Assembly (NCBI RefSeq): GCF_006715635.1
Contig: NZ_VFNP01000002.1
Span: forward strand, 2,232,001-2,296,000
Length of the DNA: 64,000 nt
Reading direction: 5' to 3'
From: Streptomyces sp. SLBN-118
Lineage (GTDB): Bacteria > Actinomycetota > Actinomycetes > Streptomycetales > Streptomycetaceae
Shown: positions 1-7,485 of the stretch, in pieces
Layout of the letters: every line of letters begins with the position of its first letter
Position numbering within the stretch: the first letter of the stretch is position 1
The notes under the pieces: generated by a model
The model's database searches: none
Told to the model about the DNA's origin: nothing
What the model saw: only the letters and a program-made list of their open reading frames with translations
Program-made: the position numbers and the translations under genes

Positions 1-621
1 GGCACCATCGTCAACTCGGACGCGGTGGTGGAGCGCTGCTGGCGTCAGTGGGCGATCGAGCACGGCCTGGACCCCGAGGCGGCACTCGACGTCGTGCACG
101 GCCGCCAGGGGTACGCCACCATGGCCGCGCTGCTGCCGGACCGGCCGATGGAGCAGAACTACGCCGACAACCGCGTGATGCTCGCCCAGGAGGCAGCGGA
201 CACCGATGGCGTGGTCCCCGTCGCGGGCGCCCCCGCCTTCCTGGCCGCGATCGCCGGGCTCCCGCACGCCCTGGTCACCTCGGCGGACGAAACCCTCGCC
301 CAGGCGCGGATGACCGCGGCGGGCCTGCCGATGCCCCAGACGCGCGTCACCGCCGAACATGTCGGCGCCAGCAAGCCGGACCCGGAGGGCTTCCTCAAGG
401 GCGCGGCGGAACTGGGCTTCGCCCCGGCGGACTGCGTGGCCTTCGAGGACTCCGAGGCAGGCATCGAGGCGGCACGCGCGGCGGGCATGCGGGTGGTGGG
501 CGTGGGCCCGCGCGCGAAGTCGCTTTCCCCGGATCTCCACGTGGAGGACCTGACCGGCCTGCGGGTCACGGCGTCGCCGGACGGCACGATCCGCCTCGCT
601 TTCAGCCCCTCCGGCGTCTGA
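1..621 (+). CDS. HAD-family sugar-phosphate phosphatase, 5' end cut by window
   Basis: The frame is open from base 1 and has no start inside the window. It begins inside HAD motif I (GTIVNS is the tail of DxDGTxxxS), so only the first few residues are missing. The motif III lysine is in GASKPDPEG and the motif IV acidic residues are in FEDSEAGIEAA. A helical cap lies between motifs I and II, as in the beta-phosphoglucomutase / 2-deoxyglucose-6-phosphatase branch. Members are cytosolic Mg-dependent phosphatases or mutases of small sugar phosphates; the substrate cannot be read here. The TGA stop forms the loop of the hairpin at 611-629. Confidence 0.85.
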   Translation, partial: GTIVNSDAVVERCWRQWAIEHGLDPEAALDVVHGRQGYATMAALLPDRPMEQNYADNRVMLAQEAADTDGVVPVAGAPAFLAAIAGLPHALVTSADETLAQARMTAAGLPMPQTRVTAEHVGASKPDPEGFLKGAAELGFAPADCVAFEDSEAGIEAARAAGMRVVGVGPRAKSLSPDLHVEDLTGLRVTASPDGTIRLAFSPSGV

Positions 622-629
622 GACGCCGG
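611..629 (+). terminator. Hairpin at the end of the HAD gene
   Basis: An 8-bp perfect stem (CCGGCGTC / GACGCCGG) closes over the TGA stop codon of the HAD gene. It is GC-rich with no T-run, which is usual for Streptomyces terminators. The preceding CAGCCCCTCCGGCGT is the repeat-like terminator half also seen at 48172-48189. Confidence 0.5.
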
Positions 630-666
630 CCCCGCGGCGAAGCCCCATTGCCCGGCGCACCGCCCG

Positions 667-867
667 TCACCCCGCCACGGCCTCCACCGGGCTCACCCCC
701 GCCGGCCCCAGCATCACGCCCGCCGCCACCCTCGTGATCAGCCGCAGCGGCACGTACCTCATCAACGTCCGCCCGCCCAGGATCCCGATGGCCGCGACCG
801 CCCACAGCGCCGACACCGCGCCGATCCCGACCGAGACGGGGCTGTCGTAGCGCGCCGCGAGATTCGC
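667..867 (-). pseudogene. C-terminal remnant of a TMEM165/GDT1-type membrane transporter
   Basis: Reading leftward from about 867 to the stop at 667, about 66 codons (NLAARYDSPVSVG, then SALWAVAAIGILGG, RYVPLRLITRVAA) look like the last two membrane segments of the UPF0016/GDT1 family of cation exchangers. The family normally has about six segments and two ExGD motifs; none of that is present here. Upstream the frame runs into unrelated sequence at about 868. I read it as the tail of a gene whose front was lost in a deletion. Confidence 0.5.
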
Positions 868-975
868 GGTGCGAGTTGGACCGCCGCGCGCACTCCCGCC
901 ACGGCGATCTCCCGCGCCCGGCCCAGGTGGGCGACAGCGGCCGCCGTCGCCGCCGCGGTCAGCAGCACGCGAGTA
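868..975 (-). pseudogene. Possible N-terminal remnant of a FetB-like (UPF0014) permease
   Basis: In a different minus-strand frame from the adjoining GDT1 tail, codons from about 975 to 870 read VLLTAAATAAAVAHLG then REIAVAGVRAAVQLA. That resembles the first membrane helix and the following basic/Ala-rich segment of UPF0014 (FetB/YbbM) metal-export permeases. It stops making sense at about 870, exactly where the GDT1 remnant begins, so the two scraps meet at one junction. The match is by eye and short, so it is tentative. Confidence 0.3.
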
Positions 976-1175
976 CGACCCCGAAGGTGACATGGGCCGT
1001 CGGCAGCACCCTGCAACCCTACGACGCAGCAAGGTGTGTGCCGGGGCGTCAGAAACCTTGATATGACGTGCCCATGTCGCCACCCTGTTACCTGGCGCAC
1101 CCCCCAAGGAAACCTGGCGCCTGAACCATGGCCACGCCCGAACGGCCAAGTTCCCCCCACAACAAAGGAGTTCGC

Positions 1176-1829
1176 ATGCCTGGTGTCTACGCGCGTAATA
1201 GCCGCCGAATAGCCGTACTCGCCGCAACCTCCGCACTCGCCGCAACCGGCCTGCTGGCCACCGCCCCCGCGGCTCAGGCCTCCCCGCCCACCCCGGTCAG
1301 CGCCGCCACCGCCCGTACCTACCTCGGCGAGCTGACCGTGAAGCCGGAAGGCTCCTCCTCCGGCTACAGCCGCGACCTGTTCCCGCACTGGATCACCCAG
1401 TCGGGTGCGTGCAACACCCGGGAGGTCGTCCTCAAGCGCGACGGCACGAACGTCGTCCAGGACTCCAGCTGTGCGGCCGTCAGCGGCAGTTGGTTCTCCG
1501 AGTACGACGGCGCCACCTGGACCGCCGCCTCCGACCTCGACATCGACCACGTGGTGCCTCTCTCCGAGGCCTGGAAGTCCGGCGCCAACAGCTGGACCAC
1601 GTCCAAGCGCCAGGGCTTCGCCAACGACCTCACCCGCCCGCAGCTGATCGCCGTCACCGACAACGTCAACCAGGCGAAGGGTGACCAGGACCCTGCGGAG
1701 TGGCTCCCCTCTCGCACCTCGTACCGCTGCATGTACGTGCGGATGTGGGTGGACGTGAAGCACTACTACAACCTGTCCGTGGACTCGGCCGAGAAGAGCG
1801 CGCTGCAGAGCGTCCTGAACGGCTGCTGA
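1176..1829 (+). CDS. Secreted HNH-type (GmrSD C-terminal/DUF1524-like) nuclease
   Basis: 217 aa. The ATG at 1176 follows AAAGGAG at 1164-1170. The N-terminus has Arg residues, an Ala/Leu-rich core and an AQA cleavage site near residue 35, so the product is exported. The mature part carries LDIDHVVPLSEAW, the DHVxPLxEAW motif of secreted actinobacterial HNH endonucleases of the DUF1524 type, followed by the conserved LxAVxxxxNxxKGDxDPAEWLP block that completes the metal site. Cysteines at the ends (GACN, SSC, RCMY, NGC) could form disulfides. The likely role is extracellular DNA degradation for nutrients. It has its own short unit, with a weak hairpin at 1842-1868. Confidence 0.85.
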   Translation: MPGVYARNSRRIAVLAATSALAATGLLATAPAAQASPPTPVSAATARTYLGELTVKPEGSSSGYSRDLFPHWITQSGACNTREVVLKRDGTNVVQDSSCAAVSGSWFSEYDGATWTAASDLDIDHVVPLSEAWKSGANSWTTSKRQGFANDLTRPQLIAVTDNVNQAKGDQDPAEWLPSRTSYRCMYVRMWVDVKHYYNLSVDSAEKSALQSVLNGC

Positions 1830-1841
1830 CCAGCGACTGAC

Positions 1842-1868
1842 GGTTCGGCCACGATCACGGCCGGAACC
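1842..1868 (+). terminator. Imperfect hairpin after the HNH nuclease
   Basis: GGTTCGGCC and GGCCGGAACC form an inverted repeat with one bulged base and an 8-base loop, 13 bases after the nuclease stop. It is a plausible weak terminator. Confidence 0.4.
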
Positions 1869-1922
1869 TGGCAGCCCGTCTCCGTCGTTCCGTACCGTAC
1901 GGGGCGACGGAGGAGGGCACAT

Positions 1923-3620
1923 ATGGCGGGCCTGCGGCTCGGACCACTGCTGAGGTATGTCGACTGGGAGACCGGCGGGAGCGCGACCGTCTGGGTCGAG
2001 GCCGACCGGCCGTGCACGGCCGAGATCCGGTGCGCGGACGGCGCCCAGGGCACCTCGCGCACGTTCCAGATCGCGGGGCACCACTACGCCCTGGTCCCGG
2101 TCACCGGACTGACGCCCGGCACGGCGACCGCGTACGAGGTCGTGCTGGACGGCCGCCGCGTCTGGCCGCTCGAAGGCTCCGGCCTCCCGGCGAGCACCAT
2201 CCGTACACCCGACGTGCCCAGCGACGGCGTCACCGTCTCCTTCGGCTCGTGCCGCTGGTCGGCCGCGCCCGCCGGGGGGCACGACCCGGTCGGCCCGGAC
2301 GCCCTGGACACCCTCGCCGCCAAGCTCGCCGCCGAACCCGCCGCCGAGCGGCCCGATGTGCTGCTTCTGCTCGGCGACCAGGTGTACGCGGACGCGACGT
2401 CCAAGGCGACACAGGCCTGGCTCGCCGCACGCAGGGATCTGCGCGAGCCTCCCGGCACACAGGTCGCGGACTTCGAGGAGTACAGCCGCCTCTACGACGA
2501 GTCCTGGCTCGACCCCGAAGTGCGCTGGCTGCTCTCCACGGTCCCCAGCTGCATGGTCTTCGACGACCACGACGTGATCGACGACTGGAACACCAGCGCG
2601 TCCTGGCTGGCCGAGATGCGCCGGACGCCGTGGTGGCAGGAGCGCATCCTCAGCGGACTGATGTCGTACTGGGTCTACCAGCACCTGGGCAATCTCTCCC
2701 CCGCCGAGCTGGAGTCGGACGAGCTCTACGCGGCGGTACGGGCAGCGCCCGACGGGACGGACCTGCTGAGGAGCTTCGCCGCGCGGGCGGACGCCGACCC
2801 GGCCTGTGTGCGCTGGAGCTACCGCCGCGACTTCGGCCGGACCCGGCTGCTGATGGTGGACACACGCGCGGGCCGGGTCCTGGACGAGCAGCGGCGCTCG
2901 ATGCTGGACACCGACGAGGCCCGATGGCTGCGCGAACAGGCGCTGGCCGGGCGGGGTTCGTACGACCATCTCCTGATCGGCACCTCGCTGCCCTGGCTGC
3001 TGCCGCCCCTGATCCATGACGCCGAGGCCTGGAACGCCGCGCTGTGCCGGGGCGAGCGGGGCGGACGATGGGCGCGCTTCGGCGAGGATCTGCGCAGACG
3101 GGCGGACCTTGAGCACTGGGCCGCGTTCCCCGACTCCTTCGAGAAGCTGACGCGGCTGATCGCCGAGGCGGGCAGCGGCCCGGACGCCCCGGCGACGGTG
3201 TGCGTGCTGTCTGGCGACGTACACCATGCATATGTCGCCGAACCCGAGTGGCCCGGCGAGGCGCCCGACGCCCGGGTTCTGCAACTGACCTGCTCGCCCG
3301 TGCACAACTCCATCCCCCGCTCCGTCCAGCTCGGCTTCCGCTTCGGCTGGAGCAGGACGGGGCGGCGGCTCGGTCATGCGCTGGCCCGGCACGGCAGGGC
3401 GGGAAAGCCGCCCGTCGACTGGGGGCGCACGGGCGGTCCCTGGTTCGGCAATCAGCTGATGACGCTGACGCTGCGCGGGCGTTCGGCGGCCCTCCGGCTG
3501 GATCAGGCGCGGGCCGTGGGAGCCGGCCGGGAGACGGGTCCGGGCGGTGGCGCGCGGCTGGTCACGGCGGAGGAGCGGGAACTGACCGCGCACCGTGATC
3601 CTTCCCACAGCACAGGGTGA
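1923..3620 (+). CDS. PhoD-like alkaline phosphatase/phosphodiesterase
   Basis: 565 aa with start ATG 1923 after GGAGGAGG. Residues about 1-95 form the fibronectin-like N-terminal domain of PhoD proteins, and the rest is the metallophosphatase domain. Visible metal-binding motifs are FGSCRW, LLLGDQVYAD, FDDHDVIDDWN and SGDVHHAYV, in PhoD order. There is no Tat or Sec signal peptide, unlike classical secreted PhoD, so this member probably acts in the cytosol or at the inner face. The family hydrolyses phosphate mono- or diesters using Fe/Ca. No PHO box was recognised upstream. It is followed by a 96-base gap before a gene on the same strand. Confidence 0.88.
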   Translation: MAGLRLGPLLRYVDWETGGSATVWVEADRPCTAEIRCADGAQGTSRTFQIAGHHYALVPVTGLTPGTATAYEVVLDGRRVWPLEGSGLPASTIRTPDVPSDGVTVSFGSCRWSAAPAGGHDPVGPDALDTLAAKLAAEPAAERPDVLLLLGDQVYADATSKATQAWLAARRDLREPPGTQVADFEEYSRLYDESWLDPEVRWLLSTVPSCMVFDDHDVIDDWNTSASWLAEMRRTPWWQERILSGLMSYWVYQHLGNLSPAELESDELYAAVRAAPDGTDLLRSFAARADADPACVRWSYRRDFGRTRLLMVDTRAGRVLDEQRRSMLDTDEARWLREQALAGRGSYDHLLIGTSLPWLLPPLIHDAEAWNAALCRGERGGRWARFGEDLRRRADLEHWAAFPDSFEKLTRLIAEAGSGPDAPATVCVLSGDVHHAYVAEPEWPGEAPDARVLQLTCSPVHNSIPRSVQLGFRFGWSRTGRRLGHALARHGRAGKPPVDWGRTGGPWFGNQLMTLTLRGRSAALRLDQARAVGAGRETGPGGGARLVTAEERELTAHRDPSHSTG

Positions 3621-3716
3621 TACTCGGCCCCAGGGGTTCGACTCCCGGCGCGGTCCCGGCATGATGAGCCGGACACTCCGCTTCCAAGCACCCCAGATGC
3701 ACCGGGAGTTCCCGTT

Positions 3717-5777
3717 TTGTCCGACGTACCCGACGACGCACGGTCCGCAGTTCCGCCTACCGACGCCCACGCCGTCGCAGTCGTCGGGGCGGGCCCGCGC
3801 GGCACCTCGGTCCTGGAGCGGCTCTGCGCCTCCGTGCCCGAGCTGACCCCGCGGACGCCGCTGACGGTCCACCTGGTCGACCCCGCACCGCCCGGCCCGG
3901 GCCGGGTGTGGCGCACCGACCAGCCGTCGGAGCTGCTGATGAACACGGTGGCCTCGCAGGTCACCCTGTTCACCGATGACAGCGTTGCCTGCGAAGGGCC
4001 GATACGTCCCGGTCCGAGCCTGTACGAGTGGGCGAAGGCGCACACGGACGAGCAGGTGGACCCGGACGACTATCCGACGCGGGCCTGTTACGGGCGTTAT
4101 CTGGAGTGGGCGTTCCGCAGGACGGTGGACGCCGCCCCGCACACGGTCACGGTCCGGGTCCACCGGGCGCGGGCGATACGGCTCGAGGACGACCGGGACG
4201 AAGCGGCAGTCCGGGCCCACGCCCTGCACAATGCCGCTCGCGCCGATGACCGGGGCGAGGTCCGGCGTCCGCCCGCACCGCGGCAGACGCTCACGCTGGA
4301 CGACGACACCAAGCTCACCGGCCTGTCCGCGGTGGTCCTCGCCCAGGGCCATCTGCCCGTCGTCTCCCGCCAGGCCCAGGCGCATCTCGCCGAGTACGCC
4401 TCCCGCCGTCCGCGCCTGCGCTACTACGAGCCCGCCAACCCGGCCGATCTCGAACTCGCCGCCGTAGCCCCGGGCGAATCGGTTCTGTTGCGCGGCCTCG
4501 GCCTCAACTTCTTCGACCACATGGCCTTGTTGACGACCGGCCGCGGCGGAACCTTCATACGCGACGGCAAGGCCGGCACGCTCGCCTACCGTCCTTCCGG
4601 GCGCGAGCCGCGCCTGTACGCCGGGTCGCGCCGCGGCGTCCCGTACCAGGCACGCGGCGACAACGCCAAGGGCGCATCGGGGCGGCACGAGCCTCTCCTT
4701 CTCACCCCTGATGTGATCGCGGTCTTCCGGAAGCGCGCGGACGAGGGCGATCCACCGCAGTTCCTCACCGAGATATGGCCACTGGTCGCCAAAGAAGTGG
4801 AGACCGTCCATTACGAGGCGCTCCTCGCGGGCCCCGACGGCCTTGTGCCCAGGGGCTTTCGGGCCCGCTATCTCGACGCCCCGCAGGGCAGCCCCCAGGA
4901 GACCGCCGTACTCGACGAGTTCGGGATCGCGCGCGCGGACCGCTGGTCCTGGGACCGGATTTCACGCCCGTACGAAGGCCTGAGCTTCAACAGCCCGGCC
5001 GAGCACCGCAGCTGGCTTCTCGCGCATCTGCGTCAGGACGCCGCCGAGGCCGCGCTCGGCAATGTCGCGGGCCCGCTCAAGGCCGCGCTCGACGTCCTGC
5101 GCGATCTCCGCAACGAACTGCGGCTGATCGTGGACCACGCGGGGCTGTCCGGCATGTCCCGGCGCGACCACCTGGACCGCTGGTACACCCCGCTGAACGC
5201 CTTCCTCTCCATCGGCCCGCCGCGCCGCAGGATCGAGGAGATGAAGGCGCTGATCGAGGCGGGTGTCCTGGATGTGGTCGGCCCGCGCACCTGCTTCGGG
5301 TCGGCGGACGGGGTCTTCACCGCCGAGTCGCCGGACGTGCCCGGATCGCTCGTGACGGCGACGACGCTCATCGAGGCGCGGCTGCCGGAGCCGGACCTGC
5401 GAAGGACCTGCGACGAGCTGCTGGGCCGGCTGCTGAAGACGGGCCAGTGCCGTCCGCACGCGATCGACGGTTACGAAACCGGAGGGCTGGACGTGACGCA
5501 GCGCCCGTACCGGCTGATCAACCGTCAGGGCCGTCCGCACTCCAGGCGTTTCGCGATCGGTGTGCCCACCGAAGGCGTGCACTGGGTGACCGCGGCCGGG
5601 GCCCGGCCCGGCGTCGACTCGGTCACGCTCTCGGACGCGGACGCGGTGGCACGCGCCGCACTGCGCACCCTCAAAGGGCCGCGGGAGAGCGAACCGGACG
5701 GCGGGACGGACAACGAAGCGGAATCCGCGGCGGAAATCGGCAGCCGATCAAATGTTGAACTTGCAAGTATTGATTAG
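3717..5777 (+). CDS. FAD/NAD(P)-binding protein (NAD_binding_9 family)
   Basis: 686 aa. The only sensible start is TTG 3717, preceded by GGGAG; the frame is open further upstream only without a start. Residues about 18-40 hold a Rossmann fold AVVGAGPRGTSVLERL (GxGxxG type). A second conserved block VVLAQGHLPV and LLRGLGLNFFDH follow, as in the large actinobacterial HI0933-like/FAD-dependent reductase family. These 600-700 aa proteins are uncharacterised, related to flavin monooxygenases, and often sit in secondary-metabolite or siderophore contexts. The stop codon lies inside an iron-box-like palindrome that belongs to the next gene. The reaction is unknown. Confidence 0.8.
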   Translation: MSDVPDDARSAVPPTDAHAVAVVGAGPRGTSVLERLCASVPELTPRTPLTVHLVDPAPPGPGRVWRTDQPSELLMNTVASQVTLFTDDSVACEGPIRPGPSLYEWAKAHTDEQVDPDDYPTRACYGRYLEWAFRRTVDAAPHTVTVRVHRARAIRLEDDRDEAAVRAHALHNAARADDRGEVRRPPAPRQTLTLDDDTKLTGLSAVVLAQGHLPVVSRQAQAHLAEYASRRPRLRYYEPANPADLELAAVAPGESVLLRGLGLNFFDHMALLTTGRGGTFIRDGKAGTLAYRPSGREPRLYAGSRRGVPYQARGDNAKGASGRHEPLLLTPDVIAVFRKRADEGDPPQFLTEIWPLVAKEVETVHYEALLAGPDGLVPRGFRARYLDAPQGSPQETAVLDEFGIARADRWSWDRISRPYEGLSFNSPAEHRSWLLAHLRQDAAEAALGNVAGPLKAALDVLRDLRNELRLIVDHAGLSGMSRRDHLDRWYTPLNAFLSIGPPRRRIEEMKALIEAGVLDVVGPRTCFGSADGVFTAESPDVPGSLVTATTLIEARLPEPDLRRTCDELLGRLLKTGQCRPHAIDGYETGGLDVTQRPYRLINRQGRPHSRRFAIGVPTEGVHWVTAAGARPGVDSVTLSDADAVARAALRTLKGPRESEPDGGTDNEAESAAEIGSRSNVELASID

Positions 5778-5792
5778 GTCCGCCTAACCTGA
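5774..5792 (+). promoter_or_regulatory. DtxR/IdeR-type iron box upstream of doxX
   Basis: TTAGGTCCGCCTAACCTGA matches the DtxR/IdeR/DmdR consensus TTAGGTTAGGCTAACCTAA at 15 of 19 positions, and the TTAGG/CCTAA half sites are intact. It overlaps the stop codon of the FAD gene and lies 42 bases before the doxX ATG. Inference: iron-bound DmdR represses the DoxX gene. Confidence 0.6.
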
Positions 5793-5834
5793 GGCTCCCT
5801 CGTCGGTTCACGTCCCCAGACCGAAGGAGCCCCC

Positions 5835-6293
5835 ATGGCACATCCCTCGCTGTCCACCCGCCTGAACTCGGCCCAGCCGTACGTGCTCAGCCTGTTCCGC
5901 ATCGTCGTAGGCCTGCTCTTCACCTGCCACGGCGCCCGCTCGCTCTTCGGCGTACTCGGCGGCACCACCGTCCCGGCCGGCACCTGGCCCGACTGGTACG
6001 CCGCGGCGATCGAACTGGTCGGCGGCTCACTGGTGCTGCTCGGCCTCGGCACGCGCAGCGCCGCGTTCACAGCCTCTGGCTCGATGGCGTACGCGTACTT
6101 CAACGTCCACCAGCCCGACGGCCTCTTCCCGATCCAGAACAGCGGCGAGGGAGCCGCGATGTTCTGCTGGTCCTTCCTGCTACTGGTCTTCACCGGTCCC
6201 GGCCCGCTGGCGCTGGACCGGCTGTTCGCCCCTGGCGAGGGCCGGGCGGCGAACGAGGATCGGGGGGAGCAGTCCGCCCCGGTCACTGCCTAG
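5835..6293 (+). CDS. DoxX-family membrane protein
   Basis: 152 aa, ATG 5835 after GAAGGAG. There are four hydrophobic segments (about 18-38, 58-78, 82-98, 112-132) with the family pattern LFRIVVGLLFxCHGARSLFG near the start and ALxELVGGxLVLLGLGTR in segment two. DoxX proteins are small inner-membrane proteins; in mycobacteria one partners superoxide dismutase and a thiosulfate transferase in oxidative-stress resistance. The C-terminal tail is charged and cytosolic. The iron box at 5774-5792 predicts induction in iron shortage. Confidence 0.85.
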   Translation: MAHPSLSTRLNSAQPYVLSLFRIVVGLLFTCHGARSLFGVLGGTTVPAGTWPDWYAAAIELVGGSLVLLGLGTRSAAFTASGSMAYAYFNVHQPDGLFPIQNSGEGAAMFCWSFLLLVFTGPGPLALDRLFAPGEGRAANEDRGEQSAPVTA

Positions 6294-6345
6294 CGTCCGT
6301 CCGGCCACCCGAATTTCCGTAGCGCCCGGGTCCCTTGGAGTGGAT

Positions 6346-6368
6346 CCGGGAGTTCCGTTTTGCCCGAC
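6346..6368 (+). repeat. Second copy of the FAD-gene start region
   Basis: These 23 bases repeat 3702-3725, the ribosome-binding site and TTG start of the FAD gene, with one base missing and one substitution. Here the TTG is followed by only three codons and TGA, so the copy starts no gene of its own. Confidence 0.55.
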
Positions 6369-6500
6369 ACATGACGATCACGACATCGCCCACCCTGGCG
6401 ATCCTCGAGCCGAACCCCAGGCGTACGCTGTACAGCTGTACTTGCCGCCCCTGCCGCTCCCCTGCGACGTCGCGGCCTTATACGAAACCGGGGAGTTCGG

Positions 6501-7160
6501 GTGCTCGAGAGTGTGGGGTCGCTGACCGGCAGCCCATGGATCTACGCCGTGGTGGCGCTGTCCGTACTTCTCGATGTCTTCCTGCCCGTCCTCCCCAGCG
6601 GAGTGCTGGTGATCACCGCGGCGACCGCGGCCGCCGCGGGGTCGACCACCGCGGCAGGCGGCCCCGTCCAGACCGCGGCCGGGCACGTCCCGCACGAAGT
6701 TCCCTCGCTCCTCGTCCTCGTCCTGTGCGCGGCCACCGCTTCCGTACTGGGCGACCTCGTCGCGTACCGCGTCGCCTGGCGCGGCGGCGACCGGCTCGAC
6801 CGGGCCATCGCCCGCTCCCGCAAGCTGACCAGCGCGCAGGAACGTCTTGGCTGGGCTCTCAGCCGTGGCGGCGGCGCCCTGGTCGTGGTCGCACGCTTCG
6901 CCCCGGCCGGGCGCTCGGTCGTCTCGCTGGGCGCGGGCGCGGCCCACCGCAACGTGAGGGACTTCCTGCCCTGGTCCGCCGTGGCGGGCGTGGCATGGGC
7001 GGGGTACAGCGTCGGCCTCGGCTACTTCGGCGGCCAGTGGCTCGGCGCGACCTGGATCGGCGCGGCCGTGTCCGTACTGGCGCTGTTCGCGGCGGGCGCG
7101 CTGGCGGCCTACGTCATGCGGCGTCCGACGCAGGAACCGGCTCCGGAGCCTGCTTCCTAG
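6501..7160 (+). CDS. DedA-family membrane protein (VTT domain)
   Basis: 219 aa. GTG 6501 follows GGGGAG; the first residues (MLESVGSLTGSPWIY) match the usual DedA beginning. The family features are visible: a first hydrophobic segment with DVFLPVLPSG, GDLVAYRVAWRGG, the conserved RFxPxxR element (VARFAPAGRSVVSLGAGA), and a final helix pair ending in arginines. DedA proteins are half-transporter membrane proteins linked to undecaprenyl-phosphate flipping and membrane potential. The 3' end overlaps the convergent DUF2277 gene by 47 bases. Confidence 0.85.
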   Translation: MLESVGSLTGSPWIYAVVALSVLLDVFLPVLPSGVLVITAATAAAAGSTTAAGGPVQTAAGHVPHEVPSLLVLVLCAATASVLGDLVAYRVAWRGGDRLDRAIARSRKLTSAQERLGWALSRGGGALVVVARFAPAGRSVVSLGAGAAHRNVRDFLPWSAVAGVAWAGYSVGLGYFGGQWLGATWIGAAVSVLALFAAGALAAYVMRRPTQEPAPEPAS

Positions 7161-7389
7161 GCCCCGGCCGACTGCCACCGGACCCGCGCACCTCAAGCCC
7201 TTCGAGGAGCCTGCGGGTCGCCTCGGCTATCCCGTCGACGGCCTGCTCGAAGACCTCGCGATTGTGCGCGGCGGGGGCCCGGAAGCCGGACACCTTGCGT
7301 ACGTACTGCAAGGAGGCGGCACGGATGTCCTCCTCCGTGGCCTCTTCGGGGAGGACGGGCGGGCGGAGAGTCTTGATGCTGCGGCACAT
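7114..7389 (-). CDS. DUF2277 family small protein
   Basis: 91 aa. The N-terminus MCRSIKTLRPP and the core DIRAASLQYVRKVSGFR with a following helical stretch ending RRLLEGL are the DUF2277 signature. The family is short, soluble, common in actinobacteria, and of unknown function; it usually has this Cys2 and basic start. The C-terminal Pro/Ala tail overlaps the DedA gene end on the other strand, so both 3' ends are constrained. It is transcribed alone and no clear Shine-Dalgarno is seen. Confidence 0.8.
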   Translation of the reverse strand: MCRSIKTLRPPVLPEEATEEDIRAASLQYVRKVSGFRAPAAHNREVFEQAVDGIAEATRRLLEGLEVRGSGGSRPGPRKQAPEPVPASDAA

Positions 7390-7485
7390 GTATTCAGTGT
7401 GCCTCGCGGGTCTGACAGCCGCCGAGAAAGGCGTTCCGGGGGCCGCGATCCGTCACAGCACATGCACCCCCCGAAACGAGGACCG

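Noticed and set aside
3630..3665. A T-arm-like GGGGTTCGACTCCCGG
   Set aside because: The stem does not close beyond three pairs, and there is no anticodon arm or acceptor partner, so it is not a tRNA.
762..4811. A 1349-codon minus-strand open frame
   Set aside because: It runs opposite to the HNH, PhoD and FAD genes and has the Arg/Gly/Ala composition of antisense reading in high-GC DNA. Only the scraps at its far end (868-975) resemble a protein family.
6340..6525. A 61-codon plus-strand frame (MDPGVPFCPT...) ending inside the DedA start
   Set aside because: No binding site, mixed third-base use, and its start lies inside the duplicated start-region repeat. Possible but not supported.
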